The notes beneath the pieces are model-generated. The model worked only from the letters and a program-made list of their open reading frames with translations, ran no database searches and had not been told where the DNA came from. Positions 41,433 to 49,675 of a DNA stretch of 64,000 nucleotides are shown here, one piece after another (within the stretch, counting starts at the first letter, position 1; each line of letters starts with the position of its first letter). The position numbers and the translations under genes were made by a program. Origin of the DNA: Rubrivirga litoralis (lineage in GTDB: Bacteria > Bacteroidota > Rhodothermia > Rhodothermales > Rubricoccaceae); NCBI RefSeq assembly GCF_031846415.1, contig NZ_JAVRHT010000008.1, positions 1 through 64,000 of the forward strand, written 5' to 3'.

Positions 41433-42941
41433 CTACCGATAGCGTGCGAGGGCCGCGGCCTCGTCGGCGGGCGGGGCGGGGTGGAACGCCTCGCGCGCCG
41501 CCTGCTCGGCCAGCCACGCCGGCACGTCGTCGCGCTTGCGGAGGGCGCGGTCGGACTTGGAGGCGACGTGCCCGTAGATCTTCCGCTCCGACGACCACAG
41601 CTTCGCGTCGCCGAAGCCCCAGCGGATGCCGCCGTAGGTCGAGGCGTCGCGGCCGTCGAGGCTGAAGCGGTCGTTGAGCCAGCACGCCGTGGCGAAGGTG
41701 TCCTGCGGCGTCTCGCGCCATTTCAGGATCTGCTTGACCCAGTACATCCTGAGGTTGTTGTTCATCCAGCCGTCCAGCAAAAACTGCTTCTGGGCCGCGT
41801 TCCACGTTTCGTCGTCCGTCTCGCCGCGCGCGAGCTCGTCGAGCGAGTAGAGGGCGGGGCGGGGGTCCGAGGCGTGGGCCTCCAGCGTCTCGCGGGCGTC
41901 GGCGGGCAGGCCGGACCACCCCGCCCAGTCGGGCTCCCAGCGGCAGCGGTGGTGATAGACTTCGCGCCACGTCAGCGTCTCGTCCAAGAACTTCCACCGG
42001 GCGGCGGGGTGGACGTCGCCGGCGGCCTCGGCGTCGAGCACGGCGCGGGCCACCTCGCGCGGCGAGAGCACGCCAAAGTGCATCCAGGGCGAGATCGCCG
42101 CCGTCGCGTCGTCCAGCGCCGGGTTGTTGCGCGTCCACTTGTAGCGGGGGACCACGTGCTCGACAGCGTGGCGCAGCCGGTCGAGCGCGGCCGAGCGCCG
42201 CCCCGCCCAGCCCGGCGCCGGGGGCACGGTCATGTCGACGCCGCACGCGGCGATGATCGCGTCGAGATCGCTGTCCAGCGGCTCGTGCTCCACGTCGAGG
42301 TCGCCGTCGAAGGGCGGGGCGGCGGGCTCCTGGCGGAGGTCGGTGTCCAGGTGCTCGTCGCGGAGCGGGGTGTGCGCGGCGCGGAACGCCTTGGTCGTCG
42401 TGAGCGGCGCCTCGAACGCGTTCATGGGGACCGCGCAGCAGGCGTCGACGGCGAGGACAGCCCGGTCGAGCCGCTCGGCCAGACGGTCCGCGTACTCGCG
42501 TGTCACGAACGTGGGCACGTCGTCCACGACGACGGCCGCGGCCCGCTCGGCAAGGCGCGCGGCGACGTCCACCGACGCCGCCCCGGCGGTTTGCGCCCCG
42601 GCGGTTTGCGCCCCGGCGGTCTGCGCCCCGGCCGCGCGGCGGACGTAGCGGACGAACCGGAGCCCGCGCGCCTCCACCCCGCCCTCCAGCTCCTGGCTCG
42701 CCTCCAGGATGAATCGGTGGAGCCGGTGCGAGGCGTACGGGTAGGTGTTGTCGAGCGTGTGGAGCACGACGACCGGGAGCCCGCGGTCGTTGCCCAGCGC
42801 GACGGCCGCGTCGATCGCCGGGTTCTCGTCGGCGCGGAGCGCCTGCATAAGCCAGCACAGGACGTAGTCGCGTCCGCGCGAGATGATGTAGCGGTCGGTG
42901 AGTTTCCGCGTGCGGAGGTCGAGGGCAGACTGTGCGGTCAC
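41433..42941 (-). CDS. phr: Deoxyribodipyrimidine photolyase (class II-like)
   Basis: This 502-residue protein has an N-terminal DNA-photolyase alpha/beta domain (CWLMQALRADENPAIDAAVA, GLPVVVLHTLDN) and a C-terminal FAD domain. The latter includes SPWMHFGVLSPREVA, ARWKFLDETLTWREVYHHRC, GWMNNNLRMYWVKQIL and WSSERKIYGHVASKSDR. The arrangement and the terminal YG block fit class II CPD photolyases, which repair UV dimers using blue light. Start is the GTG at 42941. A 15-bp minisatellite adds AGAQT repeats between the two domains (about residues 105-120). Confidence 0.88.
   Translation of the reverse strand: MTAQSALDLRTRKLTDRYIISRGRDYVLCWLMQALRADENPAIDAAVALGNDRGLPVVVLHTLDNTYPYASHRLHRFILEASQELEGGVEARGLRFVRYVRRAAGAQTAGAQTAGAQTAGAASVDVAARLAERAAAVVVDDVPTFVTREYADRLAERLDRAVLAVDACCAVPMNAFEAPLTTTKAFRAAHTPLRDEHLDTDLRQEPAAPPFDGDLDVEHEPLDSDLDAIIAACGVDMTVPPAPGWAGRRSAALDRLRHAVEHVVPRYKWTRNNPALDDATAAISPWMHFGVLSPREVARAVLDAEAAGDVHPAARWKFLDETLTWREVYHHRCRWEPDWAGWSGLPADARETLEAHASDPRPALYSLDELARGETDDETWNAAQKQFLLDGWMNNNLRMYWVKQILKWRETPQDTFATACWLNDRFSLDGRDASTYGGIRWGFGDAKLWSSERKIYGHVASKSDRALRKRDDVPAWLAEQAAREAFHPAPPADEAAALARYR
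42581..42625. repeat. 15-bp coding minisatellite in the photolyase gene
   Basis: Three tandem copies of CCCCGGCGGTTTGCG (the third with one change) encode repeated AGAQT on the minus strand. They lie in the interdomain linker, where length change is likely tolerated. Confidence 0.85.
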
Positions 42942-43207
42942 GGGCAGAGGGAGGTGGCCGCCCCGCCCTGACACTCGGCGGGGTCGGCGAGTGCCGCCGC
43001 GAGGGCGGGGGAGGCGCTCAACCGGACGTCGTTCTGGGTCCACCAGGGGGCGCGGCGCATGGGGGCGGGGCGGGTGCCCGGCGCGTACGCCGCCCCGCCC
43101 GAGGCAGGTTCGGGGCCGCCCCGCCCCAGGAGGCCCCTGACAACGACGAGCGCCGCCCCCGGTGGAGGGCGGCGCTCGGAGCGGCCGGGTAGGGTGGGGC
43201 GGGGCGG

Positions 43208-43696
43208 TTACTCCCCGAACGCCTCCGCGTACTCGCCGTAGCCCTCGGCGCGGAGCCGGCTCGCGGGGACGAACCTCAGGGCCGCCGAGTTCATGCAGTA
43301 CCGCAAGCCGGTCGGCCGGGGGCCGTCGCGGAAGACGTGGCCCAGGTGCGAGTCGGCGCGGGCCGAGCGGACTTCGGTCCGCGTCATGCCCGCCGAGCGG
43401 TCCGCGACCTTCTTGACGGCGCCGTTCGTGATCGGGCGCACGAAGCTGGGCCAGCCGGTCCCGCTCTTGAACTTGTCCTGGGACGAGAACAGCGGCTCGC
43501 CCGAGACCACGTCGACGTAGATCCCCGGCCGCTCGTTGTCCCAGTAGGCGTTGCGGAAGGCGGGCTCCGTCCCGTCCTGCTGCGTCACGCGGTACTGCAC
43601 GGGCGTCAGCCGCTCGCGGAGCTCGGCGTCGGACTGGGCGTGCGCGAGCGGGGCGGCGAGTGCGGCGAGGAGGAGGAGGGCGGGGAGGCGGGGCAT
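43208..43696 (-). CDS. msrB: Exported peptide-methionine (R)-S-oxide reductase MsrB
   Basis: This 162-residue protein has a cleavable signal peptide (LLLLAALAAPLAHAQ) and an MsrB domain: SGTGWPSF, HLGHVFRDGP and the catalytic Cys in LRYCMNSAALRF. The cysteine before GWPSF and the zinc CxxC pairs of many MsrBs are absent, so it is the zinc-free form. It repairs methionine-R-sulfoxide in envelope proteins. It is the last of three Msr genes in a row. Confidence 0.93.
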   Translation of the reverse strand: MPRLPALLLLAALAAPLAHAQSDAELRERLTPVQYRVTQQDGTEPAFRNAYWDNERPGIYVDVVSGEPLFSSQDKFKSGTGWPSFVRPITNGAVKKVADRSAGMTRTEVRSARADSHLGHVFRDGPRPTGLRYCMNSAALRFVPASRLRAEGYGEYAEAFGE

Positions 43697-43762
43697 GTCG
43701 GGGCGGGGAGGCGCGGGCGGGGCGGGAGCGGGGAGGCCACACGGACCGCCCCGCCCTCCGCC

Positions 43763-44278
43763 CTACTCGAAGAGGTCGGCGTACTCGCCGTAGCCCTCGG
43801 CGTCGAGCTGGTCGGCCGGGACGAAGCGGAGGGCGGCCGAGTTGAGGCAGTACCGCAGCCCGGTGGGCTCGGGGCCGTCGGTGAACACGTGGCCGAGGTG
43901 CGAGTCCGACGACGGCGAGCGGACCTCGGTCCGCGTCATGAGCAGCGAGTGGTCGGGCTGCGTCGTGACGGCGTCCTCGCTCAGCGGCTCCCAGAAGCTG
44001 GGCCAGCCGGTCCCGCTCTCGTACTTCGTCGTCGAGGCGAACAGCGGCGTCCCGTCGACAACGTCGACGTAGAGGCCGGGCGCCTTGTTGTCCCAGTAGG
44101 CATTCGCGAACGGGGGCTCGGTGCCGTCCTGCTGCGTCACGTAGTACTGCATCCGCGTGAGCCGGTCCTGGAGCGCGGCGTCGTCGGAGCCGGCTGCGGC
44201 GGGGGCGGGGCGGAGAACGGCGAAGCCGACCGCGGCGAGAACGGCGAGCCCGGCGAGGGCGAGGAGGATCTTGTTCAT
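43763..44278 (-). CDS. msrB: Membrane-anchored or exported MsrB paralogue
   Basis: This 171-residue protein has an N-terminal hydrophobic segment (LLALAGLAVLAAVGFAVLRP) serving as signal or anchor, then an MsrB domain very similar to its neighbour: YVTQQDGTEPPFANAYWDN, SGTGWPSFWEPL, HLGHVFTDGP and the catalytic Cys in LRYCLNSAALRF. It probably arose by tandem duplication of msrB. The two differ most in the substrate-facing segment following GWPSF. Confidence 0.92.
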   Translation of the reverse strand: MNKILLALAGLAVLAAVGFAVLRPAPAAAGSDDAALQDRLTRMQYYVTQQDGTEPPFANAYWDNKAPGLYVDVVDGTPLFASTTKYESGTGWPSFWEPLSEDAVTTQPDHSLLMTRTEVRSPSSDSHLGHVFTDGPEPTGLRYCLNSAALRFVPADQLDAEGYGEYADLFE

Positions 44279-44332
44279 GGGTCTGTCGGGTGGAGACGGA
44301 CCACCCCGCCCACAGCGGGGCGGGGCGGCGGG

Positions 44333-45013
44333 CTAGAGCGCGGGTCCGAGGCCGCCGGCGCTCTCGCCCCAGAGCTCGTCGAGGCGCGCGTCGCGGCGGC
44401 ACCCGACGCGGTAGCTCTGGTAGCGGACCGGGTTCGTGCGGTAGAAGTCCTGGTGGTAGCCCTCGGCGGCGTAGAACGGGGCCGCGTCGAGGACCGGGAC
44501 CTCGACCGTGCGGCCGAACCGCTCCTCCAGCGCCGCCTTCGTGGCCTCGGCCGCCTCGCGCTCGGCCGGCGTGCCCGCGAAGATGGCGGGGCGGTAGGGC
44601 GAGCCGCGGTCGCAGAACTGGCCGCCGCCGTCGAGCGGGTCCACGTTGTGCCAGTAGACCTGGAGGAGCGTGTCGTAGCTCACGACCGTCGGGTCGTAGA
44701 TCACCTCGACCGACTCGTAGTGGCCGGTCGTCTTGGACGAGACCTCGTCGTAGGTCGGGTTGGGGACGGTCCCGCCCGCGAACCCGGAGATCACGCCGGC
44801 CACGCCGTCGAGCTCCTCGAACGGCTTCTCCATGCACCAGAAGCACCCGCCGGCAAAGACGGCCGTGTCGGCGACGGCCGGGTCGATGTCGAGCGCGACG
44901 GGCGGGGCGGCGGGCTCGGACCCCGCGCAGGCGGCGCCGAGCACGACGAGGGCCGCGAGGGGGAGGAACAGCGTGAGGAGCGGTCGGCGCACGGGCGGGG
45001 CGGGGTGGTTCAC
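44333..45013 (-). CDS. msrA: Exported peptide-methionine (S)-S-oxide reductase MsrA (lipoprotein)
   Basis: This 226-residue protein has a signal sequence ending in a lipobox-like LVVLGAACAG and the MsrA domain: FAGGCFWCMEKPFEEL (catalytic Cys in GCFWC), GHYESVEVIYDP, YWHNVDPLDGGGQFCDRGSPYR and YHQDFYRTNP. Together with two MsrBs it gives repair of both methionine sulfoxide stereoisomers in the cell envelope. The C-terminal Cys of RVGCRRD could act as resolving residue. Confidence 0.94.
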   Translation of the reverse strand: MNHPAPPVRRPLLTLFLPLAALVVLGAACAGSEPAAPPVALDIDPAVADTAVFAGGCFWCMEKPFEELDGVAGVISGFAGGTVPNPTYDEVSSKTTGHYESVEVIYDPTVVSYDTLLQVYWHNVDPLDGGGQFCDRGSPYRPAIFAGTPAEREAAEATKAALEERFGRTVEVPVLDAAPFYAAEGYHQDFYRTNPVRYQSYRVGCRRDARLDELWGESAGGLGPAL

Positions 45014-45071
45014 GTTCTAAGACGTGCAGAGGGCGCTCGTTCTTTCGCCGCCCGCCGCCCCGCCCGGGGTC

Positions 45072-45803
45072 TCACCGAGGATTCGTGGCGCTGAACGTGG
45101 TCCACACGAGGACCACGCCGCAGGCGGCCCCGGGTCGCCCGACGGGCCGGTACTGGATCGGGACCTGCGCGCCCCGGTACACCTCGATGGCCACGACGTC
45201 CTGGGCGGGCACGATGTCCAGGTCTTCCGTGAGGGCGGGCGAATAGGACCCGTCGAGGTAGACGCCCATCCGGCACCGCCCGCGCGTCGACACGACGCCC
45301 GTCCCAAAGGCGCCCGGCTGGACGAGGACGCCGGGCACGCTGCCGCGGAGCGCGTCGGAGAGGACGATGGGGTTCCGGCGCGCGAGGTCCTCGGCGTCGA
45401 GGACGGTCCCGAACCCAGATTGCTGCCGCCGGAAGAACCCGTCGCGCGCCATCCGCGAGCGCTCGAGCTGTTTGCCCTCGACCACGACGCCGCCGAGGAG
45501 GCCCGTCGCGTCCTCCAGGTTCACGGCGAGCGCCCACGGGCCGGGCGCCGTCAGCTCGATCTCCAGCTCGACCGGCAGGCTGCCCACGAACGACACGCGA
45601 ACGGTGTGCTCGCCCGGAGCGACGTCCTCGAACGCGGTCAGCCCCTCGGCGTCGGTTGAGGCCCCGCGCTCGCCGAGCTGGACGGTGGCGCCCACGACCG
45701 GCTCGCCGTCCGGCCGCTGGACGCCGACGTAGAGCGTGTCCGCCTGGGCGAACGCCGCGAGCGGGGCGAGGAGCAGGAGGGCGAGGAGCGGGGCGGTGCG
45801 CAT
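45072..45803 (-). CDS. Carboxypeptidase-regulatory-like plus TonB-plug protein
   Basis: This 243-residue exported protein has a signal peptide (LLALLLLAPLAAFAQ) and a carboxypeptidase-regulatory-like beta-sandwich (PDGEPVVGATVQLGERGAST, GEHTVRVSFVG). It ends in a region like the TonB-receptor plug: RDGFFRRQQSGFGTVLDAED, DALRGSVPGVLV, RCRMGVYLDG, DLDIVPAQDVVAIEVYRGAQ. The beta-barrel of a TonB-dependent receptor is absent. Such barrel-less proteins occur in Bacteroidota, but their role is unknown. Confidence 0.8.
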   Translation of the reverse strand: MRTAPLLALLLLAPLAAFAQADTLYVGVQRPDGEPVVGATVQLGERGASTDAEGLTAFEDVAPGEHTVRVSFVGSLPVELEIELTAPGPWALAVNLEDATGLLGGVVVEGKQLERSRMARDGFFRRQQSGFGTVLDAEDLARRNPIVLSDALRGSVPGVLVQPGAFGTGVVSTRGRCRMGVYLDGSYSPALTEDLDIVPAQDVVAIEVYRGAQVPIQYRPVGRPGAACGVVLVWTTFSATNPR

Positions 45804-45965
45804 GGGTGGGCGGGGCGGGTCAGCTGTAGGACGGGCGGGGCGGCCCTCTTCGTCTCTGGTCGCCCCGCCCACACGTACGGTCCGCCCCGCCCCGCCCGCA
45901 GTGGACCCCCGGGCGGGGCGGGGCCGTTCGCCCGGTTCTGCCCACCCCGCCCCCGCCCTAGCTCT

Positions 45966-47294
45966 ATGGCTCTCGTCGCGATCGTCGGCCGTCCCAACGT
46001 CGGCAAGTCCACGCTGTTCAACCGGCTCACCGAGGAGCGCCGGGCCATCGTCGACGACCAGCCCGGGGTCACGCGCGACCGGCTGTTCGGCGAGGTCGAG
46101 TGGACGGGGCGGACGTTCGACCTCGTCGACACGGGCGGGCTCGTGCCGCGCTCGGCCGAGCGGTTCGACGCGGCCATCCGCGAGCAGGTGGTCCTCACGC
46201 TCGGCGAGGCCGACGTCATCCTGTTCGTCGTCGACACGCTGACGGGGACGACGGAGCCGGACCAGGAGGTGGCCAAGATGCTCCGCCGCGCCGAGCAGCC
46301 CGTCATCGTCGTCGCCAACAAGGCCGACACCGAGGGGCGCAAGAACGACGCGGCCGAGTTCTGGGGCCTCGGGTTCGATCAGATGTTCCCGCTCAGCTCG
46401 GTCAACGGGACCGGCACGGGCGACTTCCTCGACGCCGTCGTCGCCGCGCTCCCCGACGAGCCGGAGCGGGACGAGAGCGACGACGCGCCCCGCATCGCCT
46501 TTATCGGCCGCCCCAACGTGGGCAAGTCGTCGCTGGCGAACCGGCTCCTGGGGCAGACGCGGTCCATCGTCACCGAGATCGCTGGGACCACGCGGGACTC
46601 GGTCGACGCCCGCGTCGCGTGGCCGTCCGGGGGCGAGGACGAGGAGCCGCGCGAGGTGGTCCTCGTCGACACGGCCGGGCTCCGCAAAAAGGCGAAGGTG
46701 AAGGAGAACGTCGAGTTCTACTCGACGCTCCGCACGCAGCGGGCGCTCCAGGCGTGCGACGTGGCCGTCCTGCTCGTCGACGCCGAGCAGGGCCTGGAAG
46801 GCCAGGACGCCCGCGTGCTCCGCGAGGCGGCGGCGCTCCGCAAGGGGCTCGTCATCGTCGTCAACAAGTGGGACCTGATCGAGGACAAGGAGACGAACAC
46901 GGCCCGCGACATGGAGCGCGGGATCCGGGAAAAGATGGGGCTGCTCGACTACGTCCCGGTCGTGTTCGCGAGCGCCGAGACGGGCCAGCGGGCGGGGAGG
47001 GTGCTCGACATCGCGCTCCGCGTGTTCGACGAGCGCCGCAAGCGCGTGCCGACGGCGCGGCTCAACGAGGTGGTCGAGAAGGCGGTCCAGCGGCAGAGCC
47101 CGCCGAGCTACCGCAACAACTACGTCCGCATCAAATACGCGAGCCAGATCCGCACCGAGCCGCCGGTCTTCGCCTTTTTCGCCAACCACCCGCAGGGCGT
47201 CAAGGAGAGCTACCGGCGGTACCTCGAGAACCAGCTCCGCGCCGCGTTCGGCTTCGAGGGCGTCCCGCTGACGCTGAGCTTTAAGCAGAAGTGA
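45966..47294 (+). CDS. der: Ribosome-assembly GTPase Der (EngA)
   Basis: This 442-residue protein has two tandem GTPase domains. The first has IVGRPNVGKSTLFNRL, DTGGL and NKAD. The second has FIGRPNVGKSSLANRL, DTAGLRKKAKVKENVEFYS and NKWDL. The C-terminal KH-like domain has SYRNNYVRIKYASQIRTEPP and ENQLRAAFGFEGVPLTLSF. It is required for 50S subunit maturation. The stop is directly followed by a run of 7-bp repeats. Confidence 0.97.
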   Translation: MALVAIVGRPNVGKSTLFNRLTEERRAIVDDQPGVTRDRLFGEVEWTGRTFDLVDTGGLVPRSAERFDAAIREQVVLTLGEADVILFVVDTLTGTTEPDQEVAKMLRRAEQPVIVVANKADTEGRKNDAAEFWGLGFDQMFPLSSVNGTGTGDFLDAVVAALPDEPERDESDDAPRIAFIGRPNVGKSSLANRLLGQTRSIVTEIAGTTRDSVDARVAWPSGGEDEEPREVVLVDTAGLRKKAKVKENVEFYSTLRTQRALQACDVAVLLVDAEQGLEGQDARVLREAAALRKGLVIVVNKWDLIEDKETNTARDMERGIREKMGLLDYVPVVFASAETGQRAGRVLDIALRVFDERRKRVPTARLNEVVEKAVQRQSPPSYRNNYVRIKYASQIRTEPPVFAFFANHPQGVKESYRRYLENQLRAAFGFEGVPLTLSFKQK

Positions 47295-47387
47295 GGGAAG
47301 TGGAAAGTGGGAAGTGGAAAGTGGGAAGTGGGAAGTGGAAAGTGGAAAGTGGAAAGTGGAAAGTGGAAAGTGGAAAGTGGAAAGTGG
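47294..47387. repeat. Tandem heptamer array GTGGAAA/GTGGGAA
   Basis: About 13 tandem copies of GTGGAAA or GTGGGAA start at the der stop codon. It is the longest unbroken heptamer array here and has no clear complementary arm. The rest of the der-kinase spacer carries a family B REP hairpin and GC-boxes. Confidence 0.9.
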
Positions 47388-47440
47388 CCGCTTGGCCTCG
47401 ACGCACCGGATTTGTTCCACCCCGCCCACGGGAGGCGTCC

Positions 47441-47464
47441 GTAGGGACACGGCTTGCCGTGTCC
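47441..47464 (+). repeat. REP-like hairpin, family B
   Basis: GTAG is followed by the palindrome GGACACGGCTTGCCGTGTCC. In this orientation the GTAG foot precedes the hairpin, as in classical REP elements. Confidence 0.8.
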
Positions 47465-47579
47465 GATCTGGGCGGGGCGGTCCTCGCCGCCGCCCCGCCC
47501 GGTGCGTTGCGGGCGGGGCGGTCGGATGCGCGGCCCCGGGCTGGTCCGTCTGCACCAGGGCGGGGCGGGGCGGACGGCC

Positions 47580-47585
47580 TAGCTT
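47580..47585 (+). promoter_or_regulatory. Putative -10 box (TAGCTT) for the two-component pair
   Basis: TAGCTTGG lies 23 nt before the GTG start of the kinase and just after a GC-box, repeating the promoter layout seen elsewhere. Confidence 0.4.
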
Positions 47586-47608
47586 GGCGGCGCCACCCCG
47601 CCCCGCCC

Positions 47609-48754
47609 GTGGTCCGTCGCTGCGTCCTGCTCCTCGCCGTCCTCCCCGCGCTGGCCGCGGCGCAGGGCGGGGCGCTCCCGGGCGGGGCGGACGCCCGCGC
47701 GTCGGGCTTTGTCGAGGCCGGCGGACGGCTGACGTACTTCGAGGTCGTCCGCGACAGCGTGGTCGTGCTGGGCGAGGGCGCCGAGGGGCGGCCGCGCGTC
47801 GTGCTCCCGTACGCGGCGTTCGTCGAGGTGCTCGGGCGGTCGGCGCGGGCCGGGGCGCTCGCGCCCGACACGCTGCGCGGGCCGTCGTCGCTCCCATTCG
47901 CGCTCGCCGTCGACGACCGAGCCGTCGTGCGCCTCGCGACGGCCGTCCCGGTGGGGACGCTCGCGCTGGGCGTGCTCGGCTTCGGGCTCATCGCGCTCGT
48001 GGGCGGGGCGGTCGTGTGGGAGCGGCGCGCGCGGCGGGCGCGCCGGCTCCGGGCCGAGTTCCGGCGGCGGCTGGCGGCGGCCCGCGAGGCCGAGCGGGCG
48101 CACCTCGCCCGCGAGCTCCACGACGGGCCGGTCCAGGACCTGTGCGCCGTCCAGGTGGCGCTCGCGGCCGAGCCGGGCGGGGAGGGCGCGCGGCGGGCCG
48201 TGACGGCGGTCGTCGGCGAGATCCGGGCGCTGTGCGACGAGCTCCGCCCGCAGGCGCTCGACGCGTTCGGGCTGGCGGCCGCGCTCGCGGGCCTCGTAGA
48301 TCGGGCGGCCGAGGGCGAAAACCGCGAGGGCGGGGCGGACCTCGACGTCCGCCTGCGCGTCGAGCCCGCGGCCGGGGCGGCGGCCGACGGGCCGGCCCTC
48401 AGCGACGAGCGCCGGCTGGCCCTCTACCGGATCGCCCAGGAGGCGCTGAACAACGCCGTCCAGCACGCGGCGGCCCGGCGCGTCGACGTGGCCCTCGCGC
48501 TCGACGGCGCGGCGCTCCGCCTGACGGTCGACGACGACGGCGTGGGGCCGCCCCAGGCCGACGCCCTCGACTACGCGGCCGACGGCCACTACGGCCTGCT
48601 CGGGATGCACGAGCGGGCGGTCCTGCTCCGCGCCGACCTCGCCGTCTCGCGCGGCCCGCTCGGCGGCACGCGCGTGGCCCTCGACGTCCCCCTCCCCGCC
48701 CACCGGCTCGCCGCGCCCCAGCCGGCCGCCCCGCCCCGCCCCGATGCCCACTGA
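47609..48754 (+). CDS. Sensor histidine kinase (NarX/DesK-type, HisKA_3)
   Basis: This 381-residue protein starts at GTG with a signal peptide or first TM (LLLAVLPALAAAQ). It has a periplasmic domain of about 95 residues, a TM at about 115-138 (LALGVLGFGLIALVGGAVVW) and a HisKA_3 domain with ERAHLARELHDGPVQDLCAV (phosphoacceptor His). The HATPase_c domain has IAQEALNNAVQHA, DDDGVG and GLLGMHERA. It overlaps the LuxR-type regulator gene by 11 nt. The sensed signal is unknown. Confidence 0.9.
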   Translation: MVRRCVLLLAVLPALAAAQGGALPGGADARASGFVEAGGRLTYFEVVRDSVVVLGEGAEGRPRVVLPYAAFVEVLGRSARAGALAPDTLRGPSSLPFALAVDDRAVVRLATAVPVGTLALGVLGFGLIALVGGAVVWERRARRARRLRAEFRRRLAAAREAERAHLARELHDGPVQDLCAVQVALAAEPGGEGARRAVTAVVGEIRALCDELRPQALDAFGLAAALAGLVDRAAEGENREGGADLDVRLRVEPAAGAAADGPALSDERRLALYRIAQEALNNAVQHAAARRVDVALALDGAALRLTVDDDGVGPPQADALDYAADGHYGLLGMHERAVLLRADLAVSRGPLGGTRVALDVPLPAHRLAAPQPAAPPRPDAH

Positions 48755-49379
48755 CGCTCCCCGCGACGGCTCCGCCGTCACCGTCGTGCTCGCCGACGAC
48801 CACCCCGCCTTCCGCGCCGGCATCCGCGGGGCGCTCGAAAAGGGCGGGGCGGTCGAGGTCGTGGGCGAGGCCGCCGACGGCGACGAGGCCCTCAAGCTCG
48901 TCGGCCGCCTGCGGCCCGACGTCCTGCTCCTCGACATGAACATGCCGGCCGTGACGGGGCTGGACGTGGCCGAGGCGCTCCAGACCGACCCCGACGCGCC
49001 GCGCGTGCTCGCGCTCAGCGCGTACAACGACTCGGCCACGATCCACGGGCTCCTCGACGCCGGCGTGGCCGGCTACATCACGAAGGACCAGCACCCGGCG
49101 GCCGTGCGCGAGGCGGTCCTGGCCGTGCACCGCGGCGAGGGGCGCTGGTTCGTGCCCATCCCGAAGCGGCCCGAGACGCTCTCGCCGCTGACGGGCCGCG
49201 AGCACGAGGTGCTGGTAGCGATGGCGCGCGGGCTCGACAACGCCGAGATCGGGGACCGCCTGCGGATCGCCGAGAACACGGTCCGCAACCACCTCGCGGC
49301 CGTTTATTCGAAGCTGGGCGTGGGCTCGGCGCGCGAGGCCGTGGCGTGGGCGTGGGAGAACGGCCTGGTGCGGGCGTAG
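48744..49379 (+). CDS. LuxR/NarL-family response regulator
   Basis: This 211-residue regulator has a receiver domain (VVLADDHPAFRAGIRGAL, Asp in VLLLDMNMPAVTG, Lys in AGYITKDQ) and a C-terminal LuxR HTH (LTGREHEVLVAMARGLDNAE, ENTVRNHLAAVYSKLGV). It is the cognate regulator of the kinase it overlaps. Such pairs act as DNA-binding transcription factors; the targets are unknown. Confidence 0.95.
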   Translation: MPTDAPRDGSAVTVVLADDHPAFRAGIRGALEKGGAVEVVGEAADGDEALKLVGRLRPDVLLLDMNMPAVTGLDVAEALQTDPDAPRVLALSAYNDSATIHGLLDAGVAGYITKDQHPAAVREAVLAVHRGEGRWFVPIPKRPETLSPLTGREHEVLVAMARGLDNAEIGDRLRIAENTVRNHLAAVYSKLGVGSAREAVAWAWENGLVRA

Positions 49380-49632
49380 GGCGGGGCGGCCTCTGCCCGA
49401 GCGGGGCGGGCGAGGCCGAGGCTGGCCGCCCCGCTCGGTGACGCGGGGGCGGTCAGCGGGACCAATCGCCTGCCCGGGTGTCCGGCCGGCGGCGCCGCGG
49501 CCGGTCCCTCCCCGCCCAGGCACCGCGCGCGAGCGGGGCGGGGCGGTCCGTTGTGCGGAGAGCCCGCCACCCCGCCCTTTGGGTCCGCCCGCGCGCCGAA
49601 CTCTGGGGCGGACCCAAGGGGCGGGGCGGGCG

Positions 49633-49638
49633 TAGCTT
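49633..49638 (+). promoter_or_regulatory. Putative -10 box (TAGCTT) for the ferredoxin-like gene
   Basis: TAGCTTCC immediately follows a GC-box (GGGGCGGGG) and lies 38 nt before the ATG at 49676. Confidence 0.4.
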
Positions 49639-49675
49639 CCGGGTCCCCCGAACCGCCCCGCCCTGCGGGTCCGCC

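Noticed and set aside
41433..44846. An 1137-codon minus-strand frame joining photolyase with the Msr genes
   Set aside because: The Msr genes are read convincingly in other frames, and photolyase homology begins at 42941.
45072..47897. A 941-codon minus-strand frame covering der and the kinase start
   Set aside because: Only the part from 45803 downward has a signal peptide and recognisable domains. The rest is antisense to der and translates the heptamer array as STFHFPL repeats.
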